Positions 27,040-36,489 of a stretch of DNA of 63,957 nucleotides are shown here, piece after piece (the first letter of the stretch is position 1; every line of letters starts with the position of its first letter). The stretch comes from Bacteroidales bacterium (GTDB taxonomy: Bacteria > Bacteroidota > Bacteroidia > Bacteroidales > P3): contig JAFZPH010000019.1 in the NCBI GenBank assembly GCA_017550405.1, positions 99,075-163,031 of the forward strand. Direction: 5' to 3'. The notes under the pieces are model-generated. The model saw nothing but the letters and a program-made list of their open reading frames with translations, was not told the DNA's origin and did not search any database. Position numbers and translations under genes: made by a program.

Positions 27040-27924
27040 TTAAAGTTTCAGCTTTTCAAAGTTCTTGCCATACACGCCCTGCGCCTTCGAGACAGAGATG
27101 AAAGCGTTGCCGTCTATCCTGTGGATAATCTGCATCACATGGGGCTTGTCGGTCTTGTGTACCATCACTATCAGCACCTGTATGTCCTGATGGCTGTAGC
27201 ATCCCTCGGCATCGAGCAGGGTGGCTCCGCGTCCCACCTCGTTGGTGATGGCATCGCCAATCTCTTTGTTCTTCTGCGAGAAGACGAGAATCTGGTACGA
27301 CTGCTTGTTACCATCCAGCACCATATCCAGCACGTAAGTCATGGTGACCATGACGATATAGCCGAACACCACATTCTCCAGCTTGTGCGACACAAAGAAG
27401 GAACTGCCGATGATAAAGATGTCAAGATACATGATGACCTTGCCCGGCGAGATGTTGTAGAACTTGCTGACGATAAGGGCGATGATGTCCGTGCCGCCGC
27501 TGTTGCCGCCCATGGCGAAGGTCATGCCGATGCCGCCACCGCAGAGGGCACCGCCGATGATGGCGCACATAAAGCCACCGAACTGGCTCACATCGAACAG
27601 GGTCTCCACGTGCAGCACCTGCTGCCAAAGGATGAAGCAGAGCGACGACATCACAATGCCATAGATGGTGTTGGCTCCGAACTTCGACCCCAGCACCTTG
27701 AACCCTATCAGCACCAGAACGGCATTAATCACCAAGTTCATGACACCGATGGGGATATGTATGCCCAAGGCGTAATATAACACCGACGAGATACCGCTCA
27801 CGCCGCCGCCCACAATCTTGGCAGGGAGCATCACGGCCGCCCACCCGAAAGTGTATATCAATATACCCAAGGTGATAACCAGATAGGAAATAATCACATG
27901 TTGTTTCTTTTTGAATATCTGCAT
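27040..27924 (-). CDS. YitT family membrane protein
   Basis: The 294-residue protein has five to six hydrophobic segments: VIISYLVITLGILIYTFGWA, IPIGVMNLVINAVLVLIGF, and FGGFMCAIIGGALCGGGIGM, followed by the conserved GGNSGGTDIIALIVSK. A C-terminal soluble DUF2179 domain (GRGATLLDAEGCYSHQDIQVL) follows. YitT proteins are inner-membrane proteins of unproven transport function. The start at 27924 matches the family. Confidence 0.9.
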   Translation of the reverse strand: MQIFKKKQHVIISYLVITLGILIYTFGWAAVMLPAKIVGGGVSGISSVLYYALGIHIPIGVMNLVINAVLVLIGFKVLGSKFGANTIYGIVMSSLCFILWQQVLHVETLFDVSQFGGFMCAIIGGALCGGGIGMTFAMGGNSGGTDIIALIVSKFYNISPGKVIMYLDIFIIGSSFFVSHKLENVVFGYIVMVTMTYVLDMVLDGNKQSYQILVFSQKNKEIGDAITNEVGRGATLLDAEGCYSHQDIQVLIVMVHKTDKPHVMQIIHRIDGNAFISVSKAQGVYGKNFEKLKL

Positions 27925-27951
27925 ATATGCTCCTGTTTTTAAAAGTTATAA

Positions 27952-28638
27952 TCAAACGTCATTTACTGGAGTGCCGTAATCGCGGGCACCGAATATAGCA
28001 CTGCCTATGCGCACCAATGTACTCCCCTCCTCCATGGCGATGTCGTAGTCGTGGGTCATACCCATCGAGATTTCCTTGAACTCGTCATGACCTTTGAAAT
28101 ACTTTTCAGCCAAAAAGTCACGGTACTCGTGCAGTGTGTGGTACTCGCGGCGCACAAGGTCGCGGTTGTCGGTATTGGTGGCCATGCCCATCACCCCCAC
28201 AATACGCACATTCTTCATCGCAGCGTATTCCGGCGACTGTAGAAGGGCTTCCGCCTCTTCCATGTTCAGGCCGAACTTGGTCTCTTCGGTGGCGATATGG
28301 AACTGCAGCAGGCAGTCTATCACCCTGTCGTGCTTCCGTGCCTCCTTGTCCACAGCCTGCAGGAGGTAGAGACTGTCGATGCTGTGAATCATCCGCACGT
28401 AGGCGGCAATGTACTTAATCTTATTGGTCTGCAAGTGACCGATAAAATGCCACTCGATGTCCTCGGGCAGCACGGCATGTTTGTCGCGCATTTCCAAAGC
28501 CTTGTTTTCGCCAAACAAGCGTTGCCCGGCATCGTATGCCTCCTGCAGGTCTTCCACAGGTTTGGTCTTCGAAACCGCTATCAGCCGCACCCCATTGGCA
28601 AGCGAAGCATTTATCTTATCAAGATTTTCCTTAATCAT
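27952..28638 (-). CDS. YggS family PLP-binding protein
   Basis: The 228-residue TIM-barrel protein carries the PLP lysine in VRLIAVSKTKP, followed by RLFGENKALEM, HFIGHLQTNKIKYI and the C-terminal ISMGMTHDYDIAMEEGSTLVRIGSAIFG. The family keeps pyridoxal phosphate homeostasis and has no known catalytic activity. The window also has pdxA for PLP synthesis, but the two are not in one operon. Confidence 0.94.
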   Translation of the reverse strand: MIKENLDKINASLANGVRLIAVSKTKPVEDLQEAYDAGQRLFGENKALEMRDKHAVLPEDIEWHFIGHLQTNKIKYIAAYVRMIHSIDSLYLLQAVDKEARKHDRVIDCLLQFHIATEETKFGLNMEEAEALLQSPEYAAMKNVRIVGVMGMATNTDNRDLVRREYHTLHEYRDFLAEKYFKGHDEFKEISMGMTHDYDIAMEEGSTLVRIGSAIFGARDYGTPVNDV

Positions 28639-28975
28639 AACAAATAAAATTATTCATTATAACGCGGAATATATAATAATATTATTGCCCTGCAATTAAT
28701 TTTCTTTCCAAGATAACATCATGGGCATGAAACCCCGCGGCAACAATCACACAACACATTTTCGCAATATCTTGTCCAATTGGCCAACATAATAGAAAGG
28801 TATGGATATCAACCGATAGGTAGGGCTTTTTCTAAAACATAGGCAACATTGCATTAAAATCTTTCTAAAGCATAGGCAAGACTGAGGATGAGTTGGACAA
28901 ATAGCAGGGAATCCCGCACCGCGAGTGGCACCTCCAACTAACTGTTCAATTACCCGTTCAATTCGGGGCAAGGGT
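28639..28975. other. Intergenic region with an 18-bp direct repeat
   Basis: I see no gene here. The only structure is a direct repeat, TTTCTAAAACATAGGCAA at 28829-28846 and again, with one change, at 28862-28879, 33 bases apart. A frame across it encodes CLCFRK twice but has no other support. Confidence 0.55.
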
Positions 28976-29674
28976 TTATTTCTGAAGCACAGCACGGACA
29001 GGTAACCCCCCGCTGCGGTACATGCCGAACACTTCATTGTAACGAGGGTCCAATTGGAAGTTGTAGCACACCGCCAAGTACGGGTAGCTCGTGTTGAGCG
29101 AACTCGACCAATAGTGGCCACGGCTCCCGTAGAAGTCGTGCGAATAATCCCTACGGTTGCCAGCGGCAGGAAGAAAGAGGCTGTTGCCGTTAGCGCCAGT
29201 GAAAAGTCGTCCGGTCACCCCGTTCTGTGTGGTCCAGGAGTCTATGGTGTTATCCAACAACTCATGCCACTCTTCTATTGTCGGGGTGCGGCCGCCGTAA
29301 TTGGCCGTGGCGGCATCGTCGCCAAGCCGGAGGATGGTCAGGTTGTCGGTGAAACCGTTATAACCATAGGATGATTTGCTGCAATATTTGGTGAGTTGGT
29401 CATCGGCCCCGTTGCAGTAGATGTAGGTGCTCCAGTTGTAGACGTTCTTGGGAGTGGTCTCGCCCCAGGCGAAGAAGTCGCCATAGTCCTCCGGCGAGGT
29501 GGCACCCACATTGCGTGTGGCCCACAGCAAGCCACTTGGCAGACCTAAATCCACCCAGTCGTCTTCAGATAATATAATTATTGATACTTTTTCCTTATTG
29601 CAACTGACAGCAAGCAGACCTAACAGCATACAGGCTGCCAGTCCAATCCATTTCATTTTCCAGTTCTTTTTCAT
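28976..29674 (-). CDS. Lipoprotein with a FISUMP (Fibrobacter major paralogous) domain
   Basis: The 232-residue protein has a lipoprotein signal ending in LLAVSC and then almost only a FISUMP module, from DWVDLGLPSGLLWATRNVG to SGGLPVRAVLQK. Landmarks include YGDFFAWGET, RTPTIEEWHELLDN and NSLFLPAAGNR. FISUMP domains are surface modules of unknown function in Fibrobacteres and Bacteroidota, distantly like formylglycine-generating folds. The module is very close in DNA sequence to that at 32988-33570, which points to recent duplication or gene conversion. A promoter motif lies about 200 bases upstream. Confidence 0.88.
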   Translation of the reverse strand: MKKNWKMKWIGLAACMLLGLLAVSCNKEKVSIIILSEDDWVDLGLPSGLLWATRNVGATSPEDYGDFFAWGETTPKNVYNWSTYIYCNGADDQLTKYCSKSSYGYNGFTDNLTILRLGDDAATANYGGRTPTIEEWHELLDNTIDSWTTQNGVTGRLFTGANGNSLFLPAAGNRRDYSHDFYGSRGHYWSSSLNTSYPYLAVCYNFQLDPRYNEVFGMYRSGGLPVRAVLQK

Positions 29675-29872
29675 TTTATTATTTAATGGTTAGTTTGTGT
29701 CATGGCTCAAAACACATTTTTATACAAATTCAAGAAAGTGGAGCCATCCAATTTAGCCTTATTCCTGTAGTCATGATGGTAACGTGTCGAGCTTTACTTT
29801 ACAAAATTGGAACAAAGCAAAATGCACTTTCTCACTCACATACATGCACCATCCATTCAATATCTGCAAATG

Positions 29873-29880
29873 CAAATATA
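29873..29880 (-). promoter_or_regulatory. -7 element upstream of the short FISUMP lipoprotein
   Basis: On the minus strand this reads TATATTTG, matching TAnnTTTG. If used, the 5' leader is about 190 bases. The rest of 29675-30348 has no gene I can support. Confidence 0.5.
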
Positions 29881-30029
29881 CAACTTTTTCGCATTGTTGC
29901 TACTTTTTGCATGGAAAATTGTCCATCGGGTGTCGTAATGCCCCTTCCGCCATGGACTTCAATGTCCTGTCAACCTCCAATTGCTCAACGATATATCGAC
30001 GTTCGAATGACGATACAATAACGATAAGC

Positions 30030-30073
30030 TATCGTTGAAATATCGTTGAAGTATCGTTGATGTATCGTTGATA
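30030..30073. repeat. Four tandem 11-nt TATCGTTGANN units
   Basis: Four units in perfect register, each starting TATCGTTGA and differing only in the last two bases. An inverted copy (AACGATA) lies immediately upstream at 30020-30026 and could pair with the first unit. It is located 276 bases before the HerA-like gene. Confidence 0.85.
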
Positions 30074-30348
30074 TGATGGAGAAAGATATAAAAGTACAAC
30101 GGGATAGTATGTGTTAAATACGGTGTTTAACAGATGCATCGCACTATCGGCTAGCATTTGGTTGTGATGGAAATGGCATTATTATTCGATGGTTGGAGGC
30201 TGTCGAGGTGGTTGTAAAGCTTTTTGCGAGAGGGCACAATAAAACAGGAGGGCGTGCGTTATAGTAAGTGTGAAAGAAAACTAAGAGGCAGCGGCTCTTG
30301 GCTCTGCCTCATCATTGAAAAGACAACAACATTAAAGCATAATTCCCT

Positions 30349-31914
30349 ATGATAGACAACACTGGTACCCCCTTCAACGCCGTTGCCGACGGCAAACACC
30401 TCGGCATCATCTCTCAAATGGCCAACCGCCACGGACTCATTGCCGGAGCCACAGGCACGGGCAAGACATGCACCCTGCAGAACCTGGCCGAAACCTTCAG
30501 CGCCATGGGCGTGCCGGTGTTCGCCACCGACATCAAGGGCGACCTCTCGGGCGTGGCCAAGGCGGGCGGCGGCAACGTGCACTTCGAGAAGAGCATCGCC
30601 GACAACAACCTGCAGGCTTGCGGGTTCGAGTATAAAGAGTGCCCTGTCTGTTTCTGGGATGTGTTCGGCGAACAGGGTCACCCGCTGCGTACCACCGTCA
30701 GCGAGATGGGTCCCATGCTGCTGAGCCGCATTCTCGACCTCAACGACACGCAGAGCGACGTGCTGAGCATGGTGTTCCGCATTGCTGACGACCAGCAACT
30801 TCTGCTCCTCGACCTCAAGGACCTCCGCAAGATGCTGGAGGAGGTGGGCAACAACCGCGCCCAATATACCACCGCCTACGGCACCGTGGCCCCCGCCACT
30901 ATCGGCGCCATCCAACGCAGCCTGCTGACACTGGAGAGCCAAGGGGGCGACATGTTCTTTGGCGAGCCGGCCATCGACATCTACGACTTCATGCAGACCC
31001 GCGCCGGTCGCGGTGTCATCAACATCATGGCCTCTGACAAGATTGTCAACTCGCCCAAGGTCTACACCTCGTTCCTGCTCTACCTCCTCAGCGAGTTGTA
31101 CGAGCAGCTGCCCGAGGTGGGCGACCTCGACAAGCCCAAGCTGGTCTTCTTCTTCGACGAGGCCCACATGCTCTTCAACGGCATCAACAAAGCCCTGTTG
31201 GAGAAGATTGAGCAGATGGTACGTCTCATCCGCTCCAAGGGAGTGGGCATCTATTTCTGCACACAGAACCCCGACGACATCCCCGACGCAGTGCTGGGGC
31301 AGCTGGGCAACCGCGTGCAGCACGCACTGAGAGCTTACACCCCGCGTGACCAGAAGGCGGTAAAGGTGGCAGCCGAGACCTTCCGCGCCAATCCGGCCTT
31401 CAATACCGCCGAGACCATCACGCAGATGGGTGTGGGCGAGGCGTTGGTCTCCTTCCTCGACCCCAAGGGGGTGCCCTGCATGGTGGAGCGTGCCCGTATC
31501 CTTCCCCCACAGGGACAGGCCGGAGCACTGACCCCCGACGAACGGCAGCGCATCATCAGCACCTCGATGGTGTATGGCAAATACGACCGCGTGAACGACC
31601 GCGTGTCCGCCTACGAGATATTGAGCGAGCGCATGGAACAGGCCATGCAGGAGAAAGAGCAAGCCCTGCAACAGAAAGAGGAGGAGAAACGCCTGAAGGA
31701 GGAGGCCAAGCAGCAACGCGAAGAGGAACGGCTGCAAGCCGCCGAGGAGCGCAAGCGCAAGGCCGAAGAACGCGAGCGGCAGCGCGCCAAGGAGAAGAGC
31801 CTGGGCGGCAGCCTGCAGAAAATGGTGGTCACCAAGGCCAAGCGCGAGCTGGTCAACGAGGCCTTCAAACTGGGCCGCGGCCTGCTGGGTTCGCTACTGA
31901 AAGGAAAAAAATGA
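30349..31914 (+). CDS. HerA-like (DUF853) ATPase
   Basis: The 521-residue P-loop ATPase has Walker [20 protein letters not shown] and Walker [17 protein letters not shown]. It also has the DUF853 features [47 protein letters not shown] and [19 protein letters not shown] highly charged coiled coil (residues 425-495) and a basic tail follow. The family resembles HerA/FtsK DNA translocases (E. coli YjgR), but its role is not established. It stands alone, and the stop codon touches a strong terminator. Confidence 0.92.
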   Translation: MIDNTGTPFNAVADGKHLGIISQMANRHGLIAGATGTGKTCTLQNLAETFSAMGVPVFATDIKGDLSGVAKAGGGNVHFEKSIADNNLQACGFEYKECPVCFWDVFGEQGHPLRTTVSEMGPMLLSRILDLNDTQSDVLSMVFRIADDQQLLLLDLKDLRKMLEEVGNNRAQYTTAYGTVAPATIGAIQRSLLTLESQGGDMFFGEPAIDIYDFMQTRAGRGVINIMASDKIVNSPKVYTSFLLYLLSELYEQLPEVGDLDKPKLVFFFDEAHMLFNGINKALLEKIEQMVRLIRSKGVGIYFCTQNPDDIPDAVLGQLGNRVQHALRAYTPRDQKAVKVAAETFRANPAFNTAETITQMGVGEALVSFLDPKGVPCMVERARILPPQGQAGALTPDERQRIISTSMVYGKYDRVNDRVSAYEILSERMEQAMQEKEQALQQKEEEKRLKEEAKQQREEERLQAAEERKRKAEERERQRAKEKSLGGSLQKMVVTKAKRELVNEAFKLGRGLLGSLLKGKK

Positions 31915-31949
31915 AAGAAAGCCCCGCCAAATGTGCGGGGCTTTCTTTT
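31914..31949. terminator. Strong bidirectional rho-independent terminator
   Basis: AAAGAAAGCCCCGC and GCGGGGCTTTCTTT form a 14-bp perfect stem with a 7-base loop and T-rich flanks on both strands. It ends the HerA-like gene and, read the other way, the barrel protein gene at 32015. Confidence 0.92.
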
Positions 31950-32014
31950 AGGTGGATAACAATCGTGGTTTCTAAGATGCAGCGAGCAGCATCAAATACG
32001 CTGCAAGTGCATTC

Positions 32015-32785
32015 TTAGAAATGATAGTTGAAGCCGAGGCGGAAGAGGTTGAGATGGTTGGCAAGGCTCTCGGCATTGAAGATGGCAATACAGTCAAAGT
32101 CTCTTGCAGTGGTTTTTCTTTCAGCCTCGGCACCACCGGTAACATCCTTGTAGTGAGTGGTTCGGTTGACGAAACTAATACCAAGAAGGTCGATGTAGAG
32201 GTCGGCAGAGAAATGGTTGCTGAAACGGTAGTTGACACCCGGAACAGCAGCGATTGCCAGTGTATTGGTAGTAGTTTTGCCCTCAACGGTAGTATTGTGG
32301 GCCTCGATTACACCGGCAACGGCCGTGTTGTAGGAATGAACCTTGCTCTTGGGAGTCATCCTATAGGCTAACTGAGCCTCGGCAAAGAAGGAGAGTTTGT
32401 TGTAGGACATGAATGTGTAGCGGAAGTAGGGGGCAAAATAAAATCCGTTGCTCGTGGTCTTGTCCCAGCCTTCGAAATCCTTGTAGGTGCGATAAAGTCC
32501 CGCATAGTTGCTACTGTAATCTTTATGCACTTCTGAAGTAAAACCAAGGGTTATGCCGACATGCATTTTTTCGTTCAAGTTGTAGCCGAACTTGGGGGCA
32601 AAGACAAAGTCGGTATAACTGTCGTGGGGCATAATGTACTCGGTGGGGGTGGTACCAGCGGCAGCATATCTATTCCATGTGTTACCGCCATCGGTGTTAA
32701 AGCCGATTTGGCCACCGATAACAAACTGAGCGTTAGCAGCAAAGGCAAAAGCTGCAAGTGCAAGAGTCAATACGATTTTTTTCAT
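32015..32785 (-). CDS. Small outer-membrane beta-barrel protein
   Basis: The 256-residue protein starts with a signal peptide (MKKIVLTLALAAFAFAANAQ) and consists of alternating strands with a final NLFRLGFNYHF, ending in Phe as outer-membrane barrels do. An OmpA/PorT-like porin-family fold is likely (VIGGQIGFNTDGGN at the start, FGYNLNEKMHVGITLGF later). It has a well-placed promoter at 32828-32835 and stands between two FISUMP-gene neighbourhoods. A specific function cannot be assigned. Confidence 0.83.
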   Translation of the reverse strand: MKKIVLTLALAAFAFAANAQFVIGGQIGFNTDGGNTWNRYAAAGTTPTEYIMPHDSYTDFVFAPKFGYNLNEKMHVGITLGFTSEVHKDYSSNYAGLYRTYKDFEGWDKTTSNGFYFAPYFRYTFMSYNKLSFFAEAQLAYRMTPKSKVHSYNTAVAGVIEAHNTTVEGKTTTNTLAIAAVPGVNYRFSNHFSADLYIDLLGISFVNRTTHYKDVTGGAEAERKTTARDFDCIAIFNAESLANHLNLFRLGFNYHF

Positions 32786-32827
32786 TGTGTTAAGATTTTA
32801 GGGTTAATAAACATGTGTTTGACGGTG

Positions 32828-32835
32828 CAAAGATA
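32828..32835 (-). promoter_or_regulatory. -7 element for the barrel protein gene
   Basis: On the minus strand this reads TATCTTTG, about 43 bases before the start at 32785. Confidence 0.75.
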
Positions 32836-32987
32836 CACATTTTCTCTGATATAGAAAGAAAAAAAATGTAATGGGCAACAATACAGCTGAAAGAAACAAT
32901 GAAAAGAGGGCTGGCTGGGTAGCGCACTGCCGTGCGCGCCCCCGCCAGCCCTCTTTTCCCCTGCCCGTGGGTGGCAAGGGTAAGGTT

Positions 32988-34646
32988 CTATTGCGCAGAA
33001 CGCACAGCCCGGACAGAGAGACCGCTGCTGCGGTAGTTGCCGTCCAGGCTCCGGTAGCGGACCGAGCGGAAGTAGAATCTCCACGCGTAGTACGGGTGGT
33101 CTGTGTCGAGTGAACTCGACCAGTAGTAGGCGTAGTTCCCGGCGTAGATGAGAGAACTGTCCAGACGGATGCCGGCGGCAGGAAGAAAGAGACTGTTGCC
33201 GTTAGGGCCGGTGAAGCGTCGTCCGTTCACTCCGTTCTGTGTGGTCCAGGAGTTGGTGGTGTTGTCCATCAGTTCTCGCCACTCTTCTTTTGTCGGGGTA
33301 CGGCCGCCATAGTTGGCAGTGGCGGCATCGTCGCCAGGCTGGAGAATGGTCAAGTTGTCGGTGAAACCGTTGTAGCCCCAATATGAATCGCTGCAGTATT
33401 TGGTGAGTTGATGATAGTCCCCGTTGCAGTAGGTGTAGGTGGACCAGTCGTAGACGCTCTTGGGAGTGGTCTCGCCCCAGGCGAAGTAGTCGCCATAGTC
33501 TTCCGGCGAGGTGGCGCCCACGTTACGTGTTGCCCACAGCAGCCCACTCGGCAACCCGAGGTCTACCCAATCGCCTCCTACAGGCTCTTTCTCCACCAAG
33601 ATGATGTCACTATTTTCTGGGTAGCAATTAAGATTGTCATCATTTATTACCCTCCATGCATCACTTGCTGTAAAACCAGAAAACATTGAACTCATAAAAC
33701 TTGACATATTTTCACGAGCTTCAAACCAGTTAACATTTGTACTATACCCTATCATACAACCTAGACCTTTATCCCGAAGTGTTAACCACATATTATTACT
33801 ACCTTTGAATGTTTGACAGGCATTAATATACATCAAACTATTATCTACAAAACTCTTCGAAATGTATTCTTTAAAAAAATTCTCACACACTGTAACTGTA
33901 TAAATATCACCATATCCTTTCCCTGCTTTTTCAGATTGAGAATAGCGAATGTTATCTTTTTTCCAATCAATAAAATCATCGGTCTGGTCTTTTGCTACCA
34001 TAGTTCTTACTCTTTTGACTCCTGTTTCAAGCCAATGAAGACCTCCACTATAGCACCCATGAGTATTAACAATAATTACTCCATAATCTGGCATTTCATT
34101 TTTGAGAAACTCTAATGTAACATTTCTGCCTTTTTTTCTACACACATTATAATTCAACTCTCTGAATCCATTTTCTATAACGTTTAATAGAATATTCATT
34201 CCGAAAACATATGAATCTGAAAGAGGATCCAAAATACAAACACTGTTATTACCACAAACTACTCCATCCTTATTTTTGGGAAAAACATTCATTATATTGG
34301 TCAGGATTGAATCATGTAATATATTCTTCTCTTCATATTCCTCTACATAATAACACCACATAATGATGCCACCATCCTTTATCTTTACACAAATGGCAAT
34401 ATCGTCCCGATATGCATCTTCCACATTTGCCATCGCCTTGATTTCATCTAAATGCTGTGCCATTTCTTCAACTGTCTCCGATGCTTCATAGATTTGAGAG
34501 ACATTGTCCATGACGACCTCGGCATTTTCCATCACAATCCGTGCCTGTTCTTCAGTGATTTCATCTTTTTCTTTCTTGCATCCAGCAACGATTATTGTTG
34601 CCGCAAATAGCATTATGGCTGCCATATACCATTTTGTTCGTTTCAT
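32988..34646 (-). CDS. Lipoprotein with caspase-like (clan CD) domain fused to FISUMP domain
   Basis: The 552-residue protein has a lipoprotein signal with Cys23 (IIVAGC), a helical stretch (residues 30-80) and an alpha/beta domain (about 130-340). That domain contains VIIVNTHGCYSGG with His196 and SLMYINACQTF with Cys277. A hydrophobic strand before HG and another before AC is the dyad layout of clan CD peptidases (caspase, gingipain, CHAT). From residue 359 to the end is a FISUMP module almost the same as that at 28976. The first two thirds of the gene are clearly AT-rich, the FISUMP part GC-rich, so the gene looks like a mosaic. A cell-surface protease or adhesin is inferred; activity is unproven. 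Confidence 0.78.
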   Translation of the reverse strand: MKRTKWYMAAIMLFAATIIVAGCKKEKDEITEEQARIVMENAEVVMDNVSQIYEASETVEEMAQHLDEIKAMANVEDAYRDDIAICVKIKDGGIIMWCYYVEEYEEKNILHDSILTNIMNVFPKNKDGVVCGNNSVCILDPLSDSYVFGMNILLNVIENGFRELNYNVCRKKGRNVTLEFLKNEMPDYGVIIVNTHGCYSGGLHWLETGVKRVRTMVAKDQTDDFIDWKKDNIRYSQSEKAGKGYGDIYTVTVCENFFKEYISKSFVDNSLMYINACQTFKGSNNMWLTLRDKGLGCMIGYSTNVNWFEARENMSSFMSSMFSGFTASDAWRVINDDNLNCYPENSDIILVEKEPVGGDWVDLGLPSGLLWATRNVGATSPEDYGDYFAWGETTPKSVYDWSTYTYCNGDYHQLTKYCSDSYWGYNGFTDNLTILQPGDDAATANYGGRTPTKEEWRELMDNTTNSWTTQNGVNGRRFTGPNGNSLFLPAAGIRLDSSLIYAGNYAYYWSSSLDTDHPYYAWRFYFRSVRYRSLDGNYRSSGLSVRAVRSAQ

Positions 34647-34885
34647 GATGTAAAAAAGTTATTAGTTTCGATTATGTATTTCGGTGTGGGGTGATTTTGC
34701 GTATTGTTAACACATATATGGGAAAAATACTATCCCATTATGCAGAGTGGATATAATCAAGGAACAATTCCTATGGCCTTACTACAAAGTATTTGTAGTT
34801 TTCGGCTGGGGAGCGGAAGATTAGTAATATGATAATCAATCAGTTTTAACATGGCAGTCAATTTTGTTATTACAAATCCCACTTG

Positions 34886-34893
34886 CAAAGATA
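34886..34893 (-). promoter_or_regulatory. -7 element upstream of the caspase-like lipoprotein
   Basis: TATCTTTG on the minus strand, giving a leader of about 230 bases before 34646. A 68-codon frame at 34757-34963 starts upstream of this motif and has no family pattern, so I do not call it. I see nothing else in 34647-35046. Confidence 0.55.
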
Positions 34894-35046
34894 CACAAAA
34901 AAAAGAAATTGCAAAGAATAATTTTACAAATATTTCTCCGTAGTAGATTGCGAGTAGGTTCAACCTAATGACCGTTTTGGGTTGAACAGCAAAAAGGAGA
35001 CACCGACACAGGGTGCCTCCTTATAATGTGGGAGATGATGTACGTA

Positions 35047-36477
35047 TTAGAAGTAGAGGTCTCTTTCGCCTTCGCCTATCTTGCAGAGGTTGCCTTCGAC
35101 ACGTTTCTTGAGGTCTTCTTTGCTGAAGGTCTCGGTAAGCTGCTTGAGGAGGCGCAGGCCTTTCTCCTTGGTGGCGGGGCTGGCATAGTCCTCGAGGTAT
35201 TCGCGGAAGGTGAACATGGCGTTGGGCTTGCAGAACTCCTTGATGAGGCCGGGCTTGGCAAGGTCCATGAAGTCGGCACCCACACGGCCTTTGCGGTAGC
35301 AGCCGGTGCAGAAGCTGGGGATATAGCCGCCGTCAATCATCATGCTGATGACCTCGTCGAGCGAACGGTGGTCGCCGAGGGTGAACTGTGCACCCGTGGT
35401 ACCGGTCTTCTCGTAGGGCTTGGCAGCGGTGTTGTCGGTCTCCTCGTTGTAGCCACCGGGGTTGGTCTCGGAGGCGGCACTGATCTGGCTGACGCCGTAT
35501 TTCACCAGTTTGTCGCGCATCTCGGGCCGCTCACGTGTGGAGATGATGATGCCGGTGTAGGGCATGGCGATGCGGATGATGGCGATAATCTTCATAAAGT
35601 CCTTGTCGCTGACGGGGTGCGGGATGTTCTCGGGCAGGCTGAAGGGAGTGCCTTCGGCGGGCTCGATGCGGGGGAAACTGACGGTGTGGGGGCCGCAACC
35701 GTAGTCCTCTTCAAGGTGGCGAGCATGCTCCATCAAGGCAAGGATTTCAAAGCGGTAGTCCACCAAGCCGAACAGAACACCGATACCCACATCGTTGATG
35801 CCGCCCTCCTGGGCGCGGTCCATGCAGGTGAGGCGGTAGAGATAGTCGGCCTTGGGGGTGCCGGCGGGGTGGAACTTGGCATACTCGACGGGGTCGTAGG
35901 TCTCCTGGAAGCAGACGTAGGTGCCAATGCGCTCGGCTTTGAGCTTGGCATAGTCCTCGACGCTCATGGGAGCGAGCTCCACGTTGATGCGGCGGATGGT
36001 GCTGCCTTTCTCGTCCTTGGCTGCATAGCAGCGGCGGATGGCCTCGACCATGTAGTTGGCATCGTTGCGGGGACTTTCGCCGCAGATGAGCAGGGCGCGC
36101 TTGTGTCCCATGCGCAGCAGATGGAGGGTCTCGGTCTCAATCTCGTCGAGTGTGAGGATTTTGCGCTTCAGTGCCTTGTTGTCGCGGCGGAAACCGCAGT
36201 AGACGCAGTTGTTGACACAGGCGTTGCCGGTGTAGATAGGTGCAAAAAGCACCAGGCGGCGGCCATAGATCTCGTCCTTGCAGTACTCGGCGGTGTCGAG
36301 AATCTTCTGTATGTCGGCTTCGTTCTCCACACAAAGGAGCTTGGCCACATCTTCGAGGTTGAGGCCTTTCAGTTTGCGGGCTTTGTTGAGGATGTCGTTA
36401 AGTTGCGACTCGGTGGGTGCGTTGTTGTCGAGCATCCCGTACAATTTGTCGCGGTCGATGAAATTTTGGTTTCGCAT
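35047..36477 (-). CDS. hydG: [FeFe]-hydrogenase maturase HydG, radical SAM tyrosine lyase
   Basis: The 476-residue radical SAM enzyme has the cluster motif CVNNCVYC (Cys87, 91, 94) and the extra C-terminal iron-sulfur site CTGCYRKGRVGADF...FC. The C-terminal site separates HydG from the related ThiH. HydG cleaves tyrosine to make the CO and cyanide ligands of the H-cluster. The adjoining small gene is a TM1266-type hydrogenase regulator, which supports the HydG call. HydE, HydF and the hydrogenase itself are not in this window. Confidence 0.95.
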   Translation of the reverse strand: MRNQNFIDRDKLYGMLDNNAPTESQLNDILNKARKLKGLNLEDVAKLLCVENEADIQKILDTAEYCKDEIYGRRLVLFAPIYTGNACVNNCVYCGFRRDNKALKRKILTLDEIETETLHLLRMGHKRALLICGESPRNDANYMVEAIRRCYAAKDEKGSTIRRINVELAPMSVEDYAKLKAERIGTYVCFQETYDPVEYAKFHPAGTPKADYLYRLTCMDRAQEGGINDVGIGVLFGLVDYRFEILALMEHARHLEEDYGCGPHTVSFPRIEPAEGTPFSLPENIPHPVSDKDFMKIIAIIRIAMPYTGIIISTRERPEMRDKLVKYGVSQISAASETNPGGYNEETDNTAAKPYEKTGTTGAQFTLGDHRSLDEVISMMIDGGYIPSFCTGCYRKGRVGADFMDLAKPGLIKEFCKPNAMFTFREYLEDYASPATKEKGLRLLKQLTETFSKEDLKKRVEGNLCKIGEGERDLYF

Positions 36478-36489
36478 GGTATTTAGGAT

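Noticed and set aside
30259..31737. 492-codon minus-strand frame over the HerA-like gene
   Set aside because: Antisense to an ATPase with intact Walker motifs.
34757..34963. 68-codon minus-strand frame
   Set aside because: It starts upstream of the only promoter motif, is very AT-rich and resembles no family.
35047..36477. ThiH (thiamine tyrosine lyase) for the radical SAM gene
   Set aside because: The extra C-terminal cysteine motif and the adjacent TM1266-type regulator identify HydG.
35026..36486. 486-codon plus-strand frame over hydG
   Set aside because: Antisense to hydG, whose cysteine motifs are complete.
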